From NCBI GenBank assembly GCA_016401345.1, contig JAEACG010000002.1, positions 248,001-312,000 of the forward strand: a DNA stretch of 64,000 nucleotides, in the 5' to 3' direction. Below, piece after piece: positions 36,560-44,272 of the stretch (within the stretch, counting starts at the first letter, position 1; each line of letters starts with the position of its first letter). This DNA is from Fictibacillus nanhaiensis (GTDB lineage: Bacteria; Bacillota; Bacilli; Bacillales; Fictibacillaceae). The notes beneath the pieces were generated by a model. It saw only the letters and a list, made by a program, of their open reading frames with translations, had not been told where the DNA came from and did no database searches. A program made the position numbers and the translations under genes.

Positions 36560-37357
36560 ATGGGAATGAAACGAAAATTTAAAATGGGACTAATAGGTTT
36601 ATCTGCTGCGTTTCTTGTAGCCTGCGGAAGTGCTGATTCTGGATCGGGGTCCGGTTCTGGTGAAAAGCTCACGGTTGGTACTGATGCAGCATATGCCCCC
36701 TTTGAATCCTTAGATGGTGAAAAAATTGTAGGATTCGATGTAGATCTGCTTGATGCCGTGATGAAAGAAGCAGGGCTTGATTATGAATTAACAAATAAAG
36801 GATGGGATCCTTTATTTATCGCTCTTCAGAATGAAGAAGTTGATGCGGGTATTTCGGCAATTACGATTAATGACGAACGTAAGAAAAGTTATGATTTTTC
36901 CTCACCATATTTTGAATCGATTAACATGATTTTAGCGAAAGAAGGAACGTCGATTAAAAGTGCAAAGGACTTAGAGGGCATGAAGGTTAGTGTGCAAAAC
37001 GGAACGACCGGTCAAGAGGCACTAGAAAAAATGTTTGGTAAGAGTGAAAACATAAAGAAATATGAAAACAATGTATTAGCGATACAAGCACTTTTAAACG
37101 GTGAAGTAGAAGCTGTTGTAGCAGATAACGCCGTAGTGCAAGAATATGAAAAGAACAATCCAGATAAAAAACTAGTAACTATCAGCGATAAAGAAAATTT
37201 CGATAGCGAATTTTACGGAATCATCTTCCCTAAAGATGGTGAACATCAAGAAGAGATCAACAAAGCGATGAAAAAAGTCATCGATGATGGGAAATATGCT
37301 GAAATCTATAAAAAATGGTTTGGTGAAGAACCAAATGTAGATGTGCTGAAACAATAA
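36560..37357 (+). CDS. amino-acid ABC transporter substrate-binding lipoprotein
   Basis: A 265-residue family 3 (GlnH/ArtJ type) polar amino-acid binding protein. A lipoprotein signal (MGMKRKFKMGLIGLSAAFLVAC, lipobox LVAC, Cys22) is followed by a Ser/Gly linker and the two-lobe binding domain with the signature VGFDVDLLDAVMKEAG near 54. The start follows AAAGGGGG. It is 18 nt upstream of a permease, but no ATPase gene is present. Substrate probably glutamine, arginine or a similar amino acid; the sequence alone does not decide. Confidence 0.9.
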   Translation: MGMKRKFKMGLIGLSAAFLVACGSADSGSGSGSGEKLTVGTDAAYAPFESLDGEKIVGFDVDLLDAVMKEAGLDYELTNKGWDPLFIALQNEEVDAGISAITINDERKKSYDFSSPYFESINMILAKEGTSIKSAKDLEGMKVSVQNGTTGQEALEKMFGKSENIKKYENNVLAIQALLNGEVEAVVADNAVVQEYEKNNPDKKLVTISDKENFDSEFYGIIFPKDGEHQEEINKAMKKVIDDGKYAEIYKKWFGEEPNVDVLKQ

Positions 37358-37375
37358 CATTCTCAGGAGGTCTAC

Positions 37376-38029
37376 ATGGAATATTCTTTACAGATTATCA
37401 GTGATTACATGCCTTTGTTTTTAAAAGGGACATGGGTGACGGTACAGTTATCATTTTTAGCGATTCTATTTGGTACGCTATTAGGACTATTTATTGGGCT
37501 CGGCAAAATGGTAAAGAATCCTTTTATTCACCTTCCGTGCATGTGGTATATCAGTTTTTTTCGAGGCACTCCATTACTCGTTCAGATTCTGTTGATTCAT
37601 TCAGCACTTATGCCGCTCTTTATGAAGCCGCCAAACGTGTTCATTTCAAGCGTACTAGCTCTTTCGCTTAACGCTGCTGCATATATTGCGGAGATCTTCA
37701 GAGCGGGTATTCAATCTATCGATAAAGGGCAGATGGAAGCAGCTCGCTCTCTAGGCATGAATCATGTACAAGCTATGAAACATGTCATTCTTCCACAAGC
37801 GTCTAGAAGGATGATACCGCCTTTAGGCAACGAATTTATTGTACTAATTAAGGATTCATCTTTAGTTTCCATTATTGCTACGCCAGAATTGATGTATTAC
37901 GCGAGAGCGATGATGGGCCAATACTACCGACCGTGGGAACCATACATGACTGCCGCTTTAATGTACTTAATCTTAACGCTTGGCATGGCGTTTATCTTAT
38001 CAAGAATCGAGCGTAAATTTGTTTATTAA
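37376..38029 (+). CDS. amino-acid ABC transporter permease
   Basis: A 217-residue HisM/GlnP-type permease with about five membrane helices and the ATPase-docking EAA loop EAARSLGMNHVQAMKHVILPQA near 121-142. GGAGG precedes the ATG. Translationally close to the binding protein, forming a two-gene unit closed by a terminator. The cognate ATP-binding subunit must be encoded elsewhere or be shared. Confidence 0.92.
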   Translation: MEYSLQIISDYMPLFLKGTWVTVQLSFLAILFGTLLGLFIGLGKMVKNPFIHLPCMWYISFFRGTPLLVQILLIHSALMPLFMKPPNVFISSVLALSLNAAAYIAEIFRAGIQSIDKGQMEAARSLGMNHVQAMKHVILPQASRRMIPPLGNEFIVLIKDSSLVSIIATPELMYYARAMMGQYYRPWEPYMTAALMYLILTLGMAFILSRIERKFVY

Positions 38030-38030
38030 G

Positions 38031-38058
38031 AACAACCCTACCCAAAGGGTTGTTTTTT
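38031..38058 (+). terminator. ABC transporter terminator
   Basis: AACAACCC / GGGTTGTT perfect 8-bp stem plus T-run. Confidence 0.9.
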
Positions 38059-38118
38059 CTTTTGTAAGTAACATGTTTTAGGACCTCGTCCCATATAGTG
38101 TATTATTGAGGATTTTAT

Positions 38119-39003
38119 ATGGGGGGGACTTATTTGGTCGCGATTGCTTTTTCACACCCATCAGATGGTATAGCTGTTTTGAAGAAAATGATCAGAATGG
38201 CAGCTGAGCATAGAATAAACCCTTCCTTTGCCAAATTATCTGAAGCTTCTTCAAAAATTCTTGAACTGCACATACATCAGAGGAAAACGTTCATATTGGA
38301 TGTGTTAACGGAATTTACTCGAAATAAAGTAGAGGATATTTGTTTGAAGGAAATGATCGAACAAGCATTTTGTTACACTGATTCAGCAGAACAAAAAGAG
38401 ATCTTATCTATCACAAAAAGCATCATACTCGGAGAAATTGAAGGTATACCTGATGTCAAACATCTGCCAGACTTAAATGAACTGATCCGAAGTCAATGGG
38501 AATCGATTCTCGAGGCAAAGACAGATTTTTTAGAGTTTGAATCATTTATTAAATTCAGGCTGAAAGAGTATTTAGCAACTTTGTTGAAGATTGTTGAATG
38601 TGCTATCGATGAGTACAAGCTAGAACTAGAGTACCAAATGTTCGTGGAGCAATTAAGAACGTGCTTAACGAAACAAAGAACATTTACTTCAGCAGATATC
38701 GTAATTATTTTTGAACAAGAGCAGATTCTTCTTTTTGATGAACATCAAAATCAATTGACTCATACTGAATTGATGATGTTCCATGAAAAGGCACTGCGGC
38801 TAACAAATGTAACGAATCTAGATGAAAGACTTTTAGGTCCGTTAGTTGGAATCTCTCCAAATTCCGCTAGGATTTATGCTTATGATATCGATCATCCATT
38901 GCTTCATACTGTGAAGAACATCTTTCAGGAAAAGGTTACGATTACACCAATTGAGAGGATGTCCTACAGAGAACATCGGTCTTATCGTAAAAAAAAGTCA
39001 TAA
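38119..39003 (+). CDS. ytxC: putative sporulation protein YtxC
   Basis: A 294-residue, mostly helical protein resembling YtxC, found in endospore formers beside dnaI/thrS; function unknown. Two starts are possible: ATG 38119 with GAGGA 6 nt upstream, or TTG 38134 (giving MVAIAFSHPSD) right after a seven-G ribosome binding site. I keep the longer form but think the TTG is at least as likely. The C-terminus is strongly basic (REHRSYRKKKS). Confidence 0.8.
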   Translation: MGGTYLVAIAFSHPSDGIAVLKKMIRMAAEHRINPSFAKLSEASSKILELHIHQRKTFILDVLTEFTRNKVEDICLKEMIEQAFCYTDSAEQKEILSITKSIILGEIEGIPDVKHLPDLNELIRSQWESILEAKTDFLEFESFIKFRLKEYLATLLKIVECAIDEYKLELEYQMFVEQLRTCLTKQRTFTSADIVIIFEQEQILLFDEHQNQLTHTELMMFHEKALRLTNVTNLDERLLGPLVGISPNSARIYAYDIDHPLLHTVKNIFQEKVTITPIERMSYREHRSYRKKKS

Positions 39004-39018
39004 ACTTACAGAGTCCTC

Positions 39019-39047
39019 TTGCTTTTTGAAAAACGACTGCATATAAT
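39019..39047 (+). promoter_or_regulatory. SigA promoter of thrS
   Basis: TTGCTT (39019-39024), 17-bp spacer, TATAAT (39042-39047), just before the T-box leader. Confidence 0.7.
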
Positions 39048-39053
39048 AGGTGT

Positions 39054-39317
39054 ATAATTTTATCATTCAATCTGTATTGATAAGGACACGAAGCATATTT
39101 TTACGGTTCATAGAGAGGGAAGTCTAGGCTGAAAGCTTCCTAACACGGAAAAGTGCTTTACCACCTTGGAACTTCAGCGGTGAAAATTTATAGTAATCGC
39201 TGACGGCCGCAGTCCGTTATACTGTCCGAGTGCCGATTGGCTTGTTAAAAGTTGTCGGAACAAGGGTGGAACCACGAGATAATCACTCGTCCCTTCTATA
39301 GGGACGGGTGTTTTTTG
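39054..39317 (+). ncRNA. T-box leader of thrS (threonine)
   Basis: The conserved T-box sequence AGGGTGGAACCACG is at 39263-39276. It is followed by the terminator stem CACTCGTCCC (39284-39293) / GGGACGGGTG (39301-39310) and a T-run. Stem I lies around 39080-39185, and ACC (threonine) triplets at 39160-39165 are the likely specifier. Uncharged tRNA-Thr would stabilise the antiterminator and allow thrS expression. Confidence 0.92.
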
Positions 39318-39361
39318 TTTTCAATCAGAGAAGAACCCGAACTAAAAAGGAGATGTTTTAC

Positions 39362-41272
39362 ATGTCGTCAATTTCAATTAAATTCCCTGACGGATCAGTC
39401 AAGGAATTTCCTAAAGGCGTTACTTCTGAACAAGTAGCAGAGAGTATCAGCCCTAGTTTAAAGAAAAAAGCAGTTGCAGGGAAAGTAAACGGACAATTAT
39501 TTGATTTTTCACGTCCTATCGAAGAAGATGCATCGATCGAGATCGTAATGCAGGATTCTAAAGAAGGTCTTGAAATGACAAGACACTCGAATGCCCATCT
39601 ACTAGCTCAAGCACTTAAGCGCCTTTACCCAGACGTGAAATTAGGGATTGGACCAGTTATTGATAACGGCTTCTATTATGATGTAGATATGTCTCATAAC
39701 TTAACACCAGAAGATCTGCCTGCGATCGAAAAAGAAATGAAGAAGATCGTAAATGAAAACCTTCCGATCGTACGTAAAGAAGTTAGTCGTGAAGAAGCTC
39801 TCGAGATTTACGAAAAATTGAATGATCACTTAAAGCTGGAACTGATTCGTGACCTTCCAGAGGGTGAAAAGATTACGATTTATGAGCAAGGTGAATTCTT
39901 TGACCTTTGCCGAGGGCCTCACGTTCCTTCAACTGGAAAAATTAAAGCCTATAAATTAATGAGCATCTCTGGTGCATACTGGCGTGGAGACAGTGACAAC
40001 CAAATGCTTCAACGTATTTATGGTTCAGCGTTCTTAAGCCAAAAAGATCTTGATGAGTATCTTCACTTTATTGAGGAAGCTCAAAAACGTGATCACCGTA
40101 AACTAGGAAAAGAACTAGAGTTATTCATGTTCTCAGAAGAAGCACCGGGAATGCCGTTCTATCTTCCTAACGGTCAAACAATCCGTACTGAGCTTGAGAA
40201 TTTCTCTCGCGAACTTCAACGCCAAGTGGATTATGATGAAGTGCGTACTCCATTTATGATGAATCAGCGTCTATGGGAACAATCGGGCCACTGGGATCAT
40301 TATCATGAAAACATGTACTTCTCTGAAGTGGACGATACAAAGTTTGCGATGAAGCCGATGAACTGTCCAGGTCACATGCTGATCTTTAAGAATAAACTAC
40401 ATTCATACAGAGATCTTCCAGTACGTATGGCTGAGTTCGGTCAAGTACACCGTCACGAATATAGTGGTGCACTAAACGGTATGATCCGTGTTCGTACGTT
40501 CTGCCAAGACGATGCGCATATCTTTGTAACACCACAGCAGATCGAAAGTGAGATCAAGAACGTATTTAAGTTAGTTGATAAAATCTACAGCACTTTTGGA
40601 TTTGAATATTCCGTAGAACTTTCAACTCGTCCAGAGGATTCTATGGGTGATGACCGTTTATGGGAACAAGCTGAAGGCGCATTGAAAAACGTTCTAGAAG
40701 ATCTTGGAATGAACTATCATCTAAACGAGGGAGATGGAGCGTTCTACGGTCCTAAAATTGACTTCCATATTAAAGATGCTCTGAAGAGAAGTCATCAGTG
40801 TGCAACAATTCAGTTAGACTTCCAAATGCCAGAAAAGTTCGATCTAACGTATGTAGATGAAAACAATCAAAAGGTTCGTCCGGTCGTTATCCACCGTGCG
40901 ATCTATGGTTCGATCGACCGTTTCCTAGGGATCTTGGTTGAGCACTTTGCTGGAGCGTTCCCAACTTGGTTAGCTCCTGTTCAAGTGAAACTAATTCCTG
41001 TATCTGATGTTCATAATGAGTATGCGTATAAGCTACAAGAAGATCTGAAGAAACATGCTGTTCGTGTTGAAATCGATACTAGAAATGAAAAGATGGGCTA
41101 TAAGATCCGTGAAGCTCAGATGAAAAAGATTCCTTACATGCTAGTTCTAGGTGATAAAGAGATCGAAGACAATGCAGTTAACGTTCGTAAATATGGTGAG
41201 CAAAAGTCAGAGACAGTTTCTTATGAAGATTTCCGAGATAAGATTTTAGCTCAAATTAACGAAAAGAGATAA
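39362..41272 (+). CDS. thrS: threonyl-tRNA synthetase
   Basis: Class II synthetase, 636 residues: N-terminal TGS domain (about 1-62), editing (SAD) domain (about 63-225, with HSNAHLLAQALKRLYPD), catalytic core (about 240-535, with the zinc ligands in MKPMNCPGHM and later His residues) and C-terminal anticodon-binding domain (about 540-636). The ATG at 39362 (MSSISIKFPDG) follows AAAAAGGAG; the frame open further upstream overlaps the T-box terminator. Controlled by the T-box leader. Confidence 0.97.
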   Translation: MSSISIKFPDGSVKEFPKGVTSEQVAESISPSLKKKAVAGKVNGQLFDFSRPIEEDASIEIVMQDSKEGLEMTRHSNAHLLAQALKRLYPDVKLGIGPVIDNGFYYDVDMSHNLTPEDLPAIEKEMKKIVNENLPIVRKEVSREEALEIYEKLNDHLKLELIRDLPEGEKITIYEQGEFFDLCRGPHVPSTGKIKAYKLMSISGAYWRGDSDNQMLQRIYGSAFLSQKDLDEYLHFIEEAQKRDHRKLGKELELFMFSEEAPGMPFYLPNGQTIRTELENFSRELQRQVDYDEVRTPFMMNQRLWEQSGHWDHYHENMYFSEVDDTKFAMKPMNCPGHMLIFKNKLHSYRDLPVRMAEFGQVHRHEYSGALNGMIRVRTFCQDDAHIFVTPQQIESEIKNVFKLVDKIYSTFGFEYSVELSTRPEDSMGDDRLWEQAEGALKNVLEDLGMNYHLNEGDGAFYGPKIDFHIKDALKRSHQCATIQLDFQMPEKFDLTYVDENNQKVRPVVIHRAIYGSIDRFLGILVEHFAGAFPTWLAPVQVKLIPVSDVHNEYAYKLQEDLKKHAVRVEIDTRNEKMGYKIREAQMKKIPYMLVLGDKEIEDNAVNVRKYGEQKSETVSYEDFRDKILAQINEKR

Positions 41273-41285
41273 GGTGTTAAAGAGA

Positions 41286-41317
41286 GCGGCCAATGTTGAA
41301 TTGGCCGTCTTTTTTTA
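41286..41317 (+). terminator. thrS terminator
   Basis: CGGCCAAT / ATTGGCCG perfect 8-bp stem, GTTGA loop, T-run. Confidence 0.93.
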
Positions 41318-41331
41318 TAGGGAAATGAAAA

Positions 41332-41404
41332 GTGGACAGTAAAATGCTCAATGTGGACAGTATATTACTGAAAGTGGACAGTAATTATTCAAGAGTGGAC
41401 AGTA
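41332..41404 (+). repeat. four direct repeats GTGGACAGTA at exact 21-bp period
   Basis: The 10-mer GTGGACAGTA is repeated without change at 41332, 41353, 41374 and 41395. The 11-bp stretches between differ from each other. It lies between the thrS terminator and the infC promoter. The next 21-bp positions on either side do not match, so there are exactly four copies. An even two-turn helical period fits an array of protein binding sites, but no known factor is recognised. Confidence 0.9.
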
Positions 41405-41498
41405 AAACAACAAAACATAAAAGGCGAATAAAAAAACTCTTGCATTCCTTTCGTAAACGAAGTAAAATTAATTTCGTTGCTGTTATTACATTCGTTGT

Positions 41499-41528
41499 TT
41501 GACACGCACATCTCCAATGTGTTATAGT
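41499..41528 (+). promoter_or_regulatory. SigA promoter of infC-rpmI-rplT
   Basis: TTGACA (41499-41504), 18-bp spacer, TATAGT (41523-41528). Confidence 0.75.
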
Positions 41529-41534
41529 ATGTAA

Positions 41535-41700
41535 GGTTAATAAAATAAGCAAAAGCATCAAACAAGCAGAAGCACCCGCTTCTCACCTGACTCGACGCTA
41601 ATAAAGGCTGTTGATGGGTAGATGGATATTCAGGCATGTCAAAGTGTACATAGCCGGTTTACTATGTGTGGGTGATCGTTGCGCCGACGCTTTTTTTATT
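41535..41700 (+). ncRNA. L20 leader (autoregulatory leader of infC-rpmI-rplT)
   Basis: Located where the Bacillus L20 leader occurs. It contains the CACCCGCTTCTCACCTGA stretch near 41573-41590, a stem ACATAG / CTATGT near 41648-41667, and ends in the terminator CGTTG-CGC-CGACG with a seven-T run (41677-41697). By analogy, ribosomal protein L20 binds the leader and promotes termination when in excess. Identified by position, end structure and resemblance, not by a covariance search. Confidence 0.75.
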
Positions 41701-41717
41701 TGCAGAAATAACAAGTC

Positions 41718-41735
41718 GAGTGTTTTAAAACACTC
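41718..41735 (+). other. perfect palindrome between L20 leader and infC
   Basis: GAGTGTTTTAAAACACTC, an 18-bp uninterrupted palindrome that as RNA makes a 7-bp hairpin with a TTAA loop. It is 13 nt before the infC ribosome binding site and has no T-run. Confidence 0.6.
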
Positions 41736-41762
41736 ACTGAAAAAATTTGGAGGTGACTTACT

Positions 41763-42278
41763 ATTAGTAAGGACATGTCTGTCAATGAAGGTATTCGTGC
41801 TCGTGAGGTTCGCTTAATCGGTCCTGATGGAAGCCAGCTTGGCATTAAATCTAGACAAGAAGCTTTGGATCTTGCTACAAACGCAAATCTTGACCTTGTA
41901 CTCGTTGCTGCAACTGCTAAACCGCCAGTATGTCGTATCATGGACTACGGTAAGTTTAAATACGAGCAACAACGTAAAGATCGTGAAGCACGAAAAAATC
42001 AAAAGGTCATTACGACTAAAGAGATTCGTCTAAGTCCAACGATTGAGGAAAACGACTTTAATACAAAGCTTAGAAATGCACGTAAGTTCCTTGAAAAAGG
42101 TGACAAAGTAAAAGCAAGTATTCGTTTCCGTGGACGTGCAATCACTCATTCTCAAATCGGAAAAACGGTATTGGAAAAGTTAGCGAAAGAATGTGAAGAT
42201 CTTTCTACGGTTGAAACGAAACCGAAGATGGAAGGTCGTAGCATGTTCCTTATCCTTGCGCCTAAAGCCGAAAAATAA
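41763..42278 (+). CDS. infC: translation initiation factor IF-3
   Basis: Binds the 30S subunit, prevents premature 50S joining and checks start-codon choice. The family N-terminus [19 protein letters not shown] is present only if translation starts at ATT 41763, which sits 6 nt after a perfect GGAGGTGA. The first ATG (41775) would remove four conserved residues and is 18 nt from that site. An AUU start is known for infC and lets IF-3 limit its own synthesis. From ATT the protein has 171 residues: N-domain (about 1-75), linker helix and C-domain. Confidence 0.94.
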   Translation: MSKDMSVNEGIRAREVRLIGPDGSQLGIKSRQEALDLATNANLDLVLVAATAKPPVCRIMDYGKFKYEQQRKDREARKNQKVITTKEIRLSPTIEENDFNTKLRNARKFLEKGDKVKASIRFRGRAITHSQIGKTVLEKLAKECEDLSTVETKPKMEGRSMFLILAPKAEK

Positions 42279-42302
42279 TTTTTACCAGGGAGGATAACCA
42301 TT

Positions 42303-42506
42303 ATGCCTAAAATGAAAACTCATAAAGGTGCTGCGAAGCGCTTTAGAAAAACTGGATCAGGTAAATTAAAGCGTGCTCGCGCTTATACTAGTCACTTGTT
42401 TGCTAACAAGTCAACTAAAGCTAAGCGTAAGCTTCGTAAAGCGAAACTTGTTCACAGCGGTGACTACAAGCGTATCCGCACATTGTTAACTTACAAAAAA
42501 CGTTAA
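42303..42506 (+). CDS. rpmI: 50S ribosomal protein L35
   Basis: A 67-residue, very basic protein starting [24 protein letters not shown], the diagnostic L35 sequence. GGGAGGAT precedes the ATG. Second gene of the infC-rpmI-rplT operon. Confidence 0.97.
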   Translation: MPKMKTHKGAAKRFRKTGSGKLKRARAYTSHLFANKSTKAKRKLRKAKLVHSGDYKRIRTLLTYKKR

Positions 42507-42544
42507 TCGTTCATCAATCGATTTAAAAATAGGAGGTTTTTAAT

Positions 42545-42904
42545 ATGCCAAGAGTAAAAGGTGGCTATGTAACACGTCGTCGTCGTAAGAAAGTTCTTAA
42601 ACTAGCTAAAGGCTATTTCGGTTCCAAACATAAATTATTTAAAGTAGCACAACAACAAGTATTCAAATCACTTATGTACGCTTACCGTGACCGTCGTCAA
42701 AAGAAGCGTGACTTCCGTAAGCTTTGGATCACTCGTATCAATGCTGCTGCTCGTACAAACGGTCTTTCATACAGCCGTTTAATGCACGGTCTTAAACTTG
42801 CGGGTATCGACATCAACCGTAAGATGCTTTCTGAGATCGCTATCACAGACGAAAAAGCTTTCGCTGAATTAGCTTCAAAAGCAAAAGACAGCCTAAAAGC
42901 TTAA
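42545..42904 (+). CDS. rplT: 50S ribosomal protein L20
   Basis: A 119-residue basic protein starting [26 protein letters not shown], full length for L20. L20 nucleates 23S rRNA folding and, in Bacillus, represses this operon by binding the leader RNA upstream of infC. AGGAGG precedes the ATG. A terminator closes the operon. Confidence 0.97.
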   Translation: MPRVKGGYVTRRRRKKVLKLAKGYFGSKHKLFKVAQQQVFKSLMYAYRDRRQKKRDFRKLWITRINAAARTNGLSYSRLMHGLKLAGIDINRKMLSEIAITDEKAFAELASKAKDSLKA

Positions 42905-42915
42905 GTAAAAAAAGA

Positions 42916-42953
42916 AAAGATCATTTCCTCATTTGATGGAGATGATCTTTTTT
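42916..42953 (+). terminator. rplT terminator
   Basis: AAAGATCAT / ATGATCTTT stem with inner pairing and six T. Confidence 0.88.
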
Positions 42954-42975
42954 CATTCTGAAGGGAAACAACAAG

Positions 42976-43227
42976 GTGTTAATCATATATTTAATCATTT
43001 TAAACGTAGCCGCCTATTATGTTATGAAAAGAGACAAATTATCTGCCAAAAAAGGCGAATGGCGCACCCCTGAAGCGAGACTTTGGCTGATTGCTATTAT
43101 TGGTGGAGCACCCGGTATGTGGCTTGCTATGAAGAAGTTACGTCATAAGACTAAACATCCTTCATTTCGTTACGGGCTGCCTCTTTTAAGTATGTTTATA
43201 ACGGTTTTAGCAGGCTGGTTCATATAG
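42976..43227 (+). CDS. ysdA: DUF1294 small membrane protein, YsdA-like
   Basis: An 83-residue protein with hydrophobic segments at about 1-16, 34-50 and 66-82, and the DUF1294 signature AIIGGAPGMWLAMKKLRHKTKHPSF. The start is GTG with AAGGG 11 nt upstream. It follows rplT as in B. subtilis. Function unknown. Confidence 0.82.
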   Translation: MLIIYLIILNVAAYYVMKRDKLSAKKGEWRTPEARLWLIAIIGGAPGMWLAMKKLRHKTKHPSFRYGLPLLSMFITVLAGWFI

Positions 43228-43230
43228 AAA

Positions 43231-44256
43231 CTATTCCTGTTGCAGGTATCGTTTGTCTTTTAAGAACAATCTCCAGAAAATATAGAAACCTGGTGCTAAG
43301 ATGGCAAGACCAACGATATACATAATCATTAAGGAATAAAACGTTTCTGGTGCGGTAAATGCCTCATAGATGGTTAAATCAGGATATACGATATATGGCA
43401 GATGTGCTAATCCATAACCAACACTTGCAAGACCGTATTGTAAAACAGTTGCTAATAGTGTAAGACGCGGCCGTCCAATTCCTGGGCGGTTTTGTTTTGG
43501 CCACCAAAGAGAAGCGTATGCAATAAGAAAGGCGATCAAAGAAAGAATAAACCAGATCTTGTGATCCATTAAATTATCGATGAGCCATCGAGATTCTGGT
43601 GTTATAAATAACAAAGTGAACAGAGCGGCGAGTAGCGTAAGTGGTCCTAACAGAATCGCATTGCTCCGATATAACCTATAGGCATCTTCTTTTTTCGAGA
43701 CTCTTGCGTAATCTGCTAAAAACAACGAAGAAAGATACAACTCAGATGTAAGCCCGAAAAGCACATACAAATAGAGGGTTGGACTTGTGAGAAGTTTTGA
43801 TAGCAGTAGGCTCTGAGTATCACCATCAACAGCGATGAATCCCCCTTGTGAAATAGGAAGAACGGCTATTAGCAAGGATGGAATAAGCAGGCCAGAGATA
43901 CCCGAGATGATAAACATCGTTCTGCGATATCCTTGAACGGAATACGAGAACACCATAAATGCACTGCGGATAGCAAGTAAAAAGAGAATCAAAGAAACTG
44001 GAACGAGCATGACCGTTCCGAGAGTGTACGCGCCCTTTGGAAAGAAACCAACGAACGCAACCACTAAAAGAACTAAGAACGTGTTTGTGATTTCCCAAGT
44101 GGGAGACAAGAAACGATTTGCGATTCTTCCTGCCATCGTTTTATGGTTGTTGTAAATCATCGCCCAGAATCCAGCACCAAAATCGATTGAACCGAAAATG
44201 CTATAGATAAAGATAAAGGTCCACATCATCAGAATCGCTAAAACTTCTTCGCTCAT
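43231..44256 (-). CDS. ythB: cytochrome bd-type oxidase subunit II
   Basis: A 341-residue CydB-family membrane protein with about eight membrane helices, starting MSEEVLAILMMWTFIFIYSIFGSIDFGAGFWAM (the GxxDFGAG motif). It pairs with subunit I to make a quinol oxidase that reduces oxygen to water at low oxygen. AAAGGAGGAAT precedes the ATG, overlapping the end region of ythA. Closest in type to YthB of B. subtilis. Confidence 0.92.
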   Translation of the reverse strand: MSEEVLAILMMWTFIFIYSIFGSIDFGAGFWAMIYNNHKTMAGRIANRFLSPTWEITNTFLVLLVVAFVGFFPKGAYTLGTVMLVPVSLILFLLAIRSAFMVFSYSVQGYRRTMFIISGISGLLIPSLLIAVLPISQGGFIAVDGDTQSLLLSKLLTSPTLYLYVLFGLTSELYLSSLFLADYARVSKKEDAYRLYRSNAILLGPLTLLAALFTLLFITPESRWLIDNLMDHKIWFILSLIAFLIAYASLWWPKQNRPGIGRPRLTLLATVLQYGLASVGYGLAHLPYIVYPDLTIYEAFTAPETFYSLMIMYIVGLAILAPGFYIFWRLFLKDKRYLQQE

Positions 44257-44272
44257 CCTTCATTCCTCCTTT

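Noticed and set aside
39054-39317. tRNA-like sequence before thrS
   Set aside because: It is the T-box leader; no tRNA or rRNA gene was found in the window.
41332-41404. CRISPR-like look of the 10-bp repeats with 11-bp unique spacers
   Set aside because: Repeat and spacer are far shorter than in any CRISPR, and no cas gene is present in the window.
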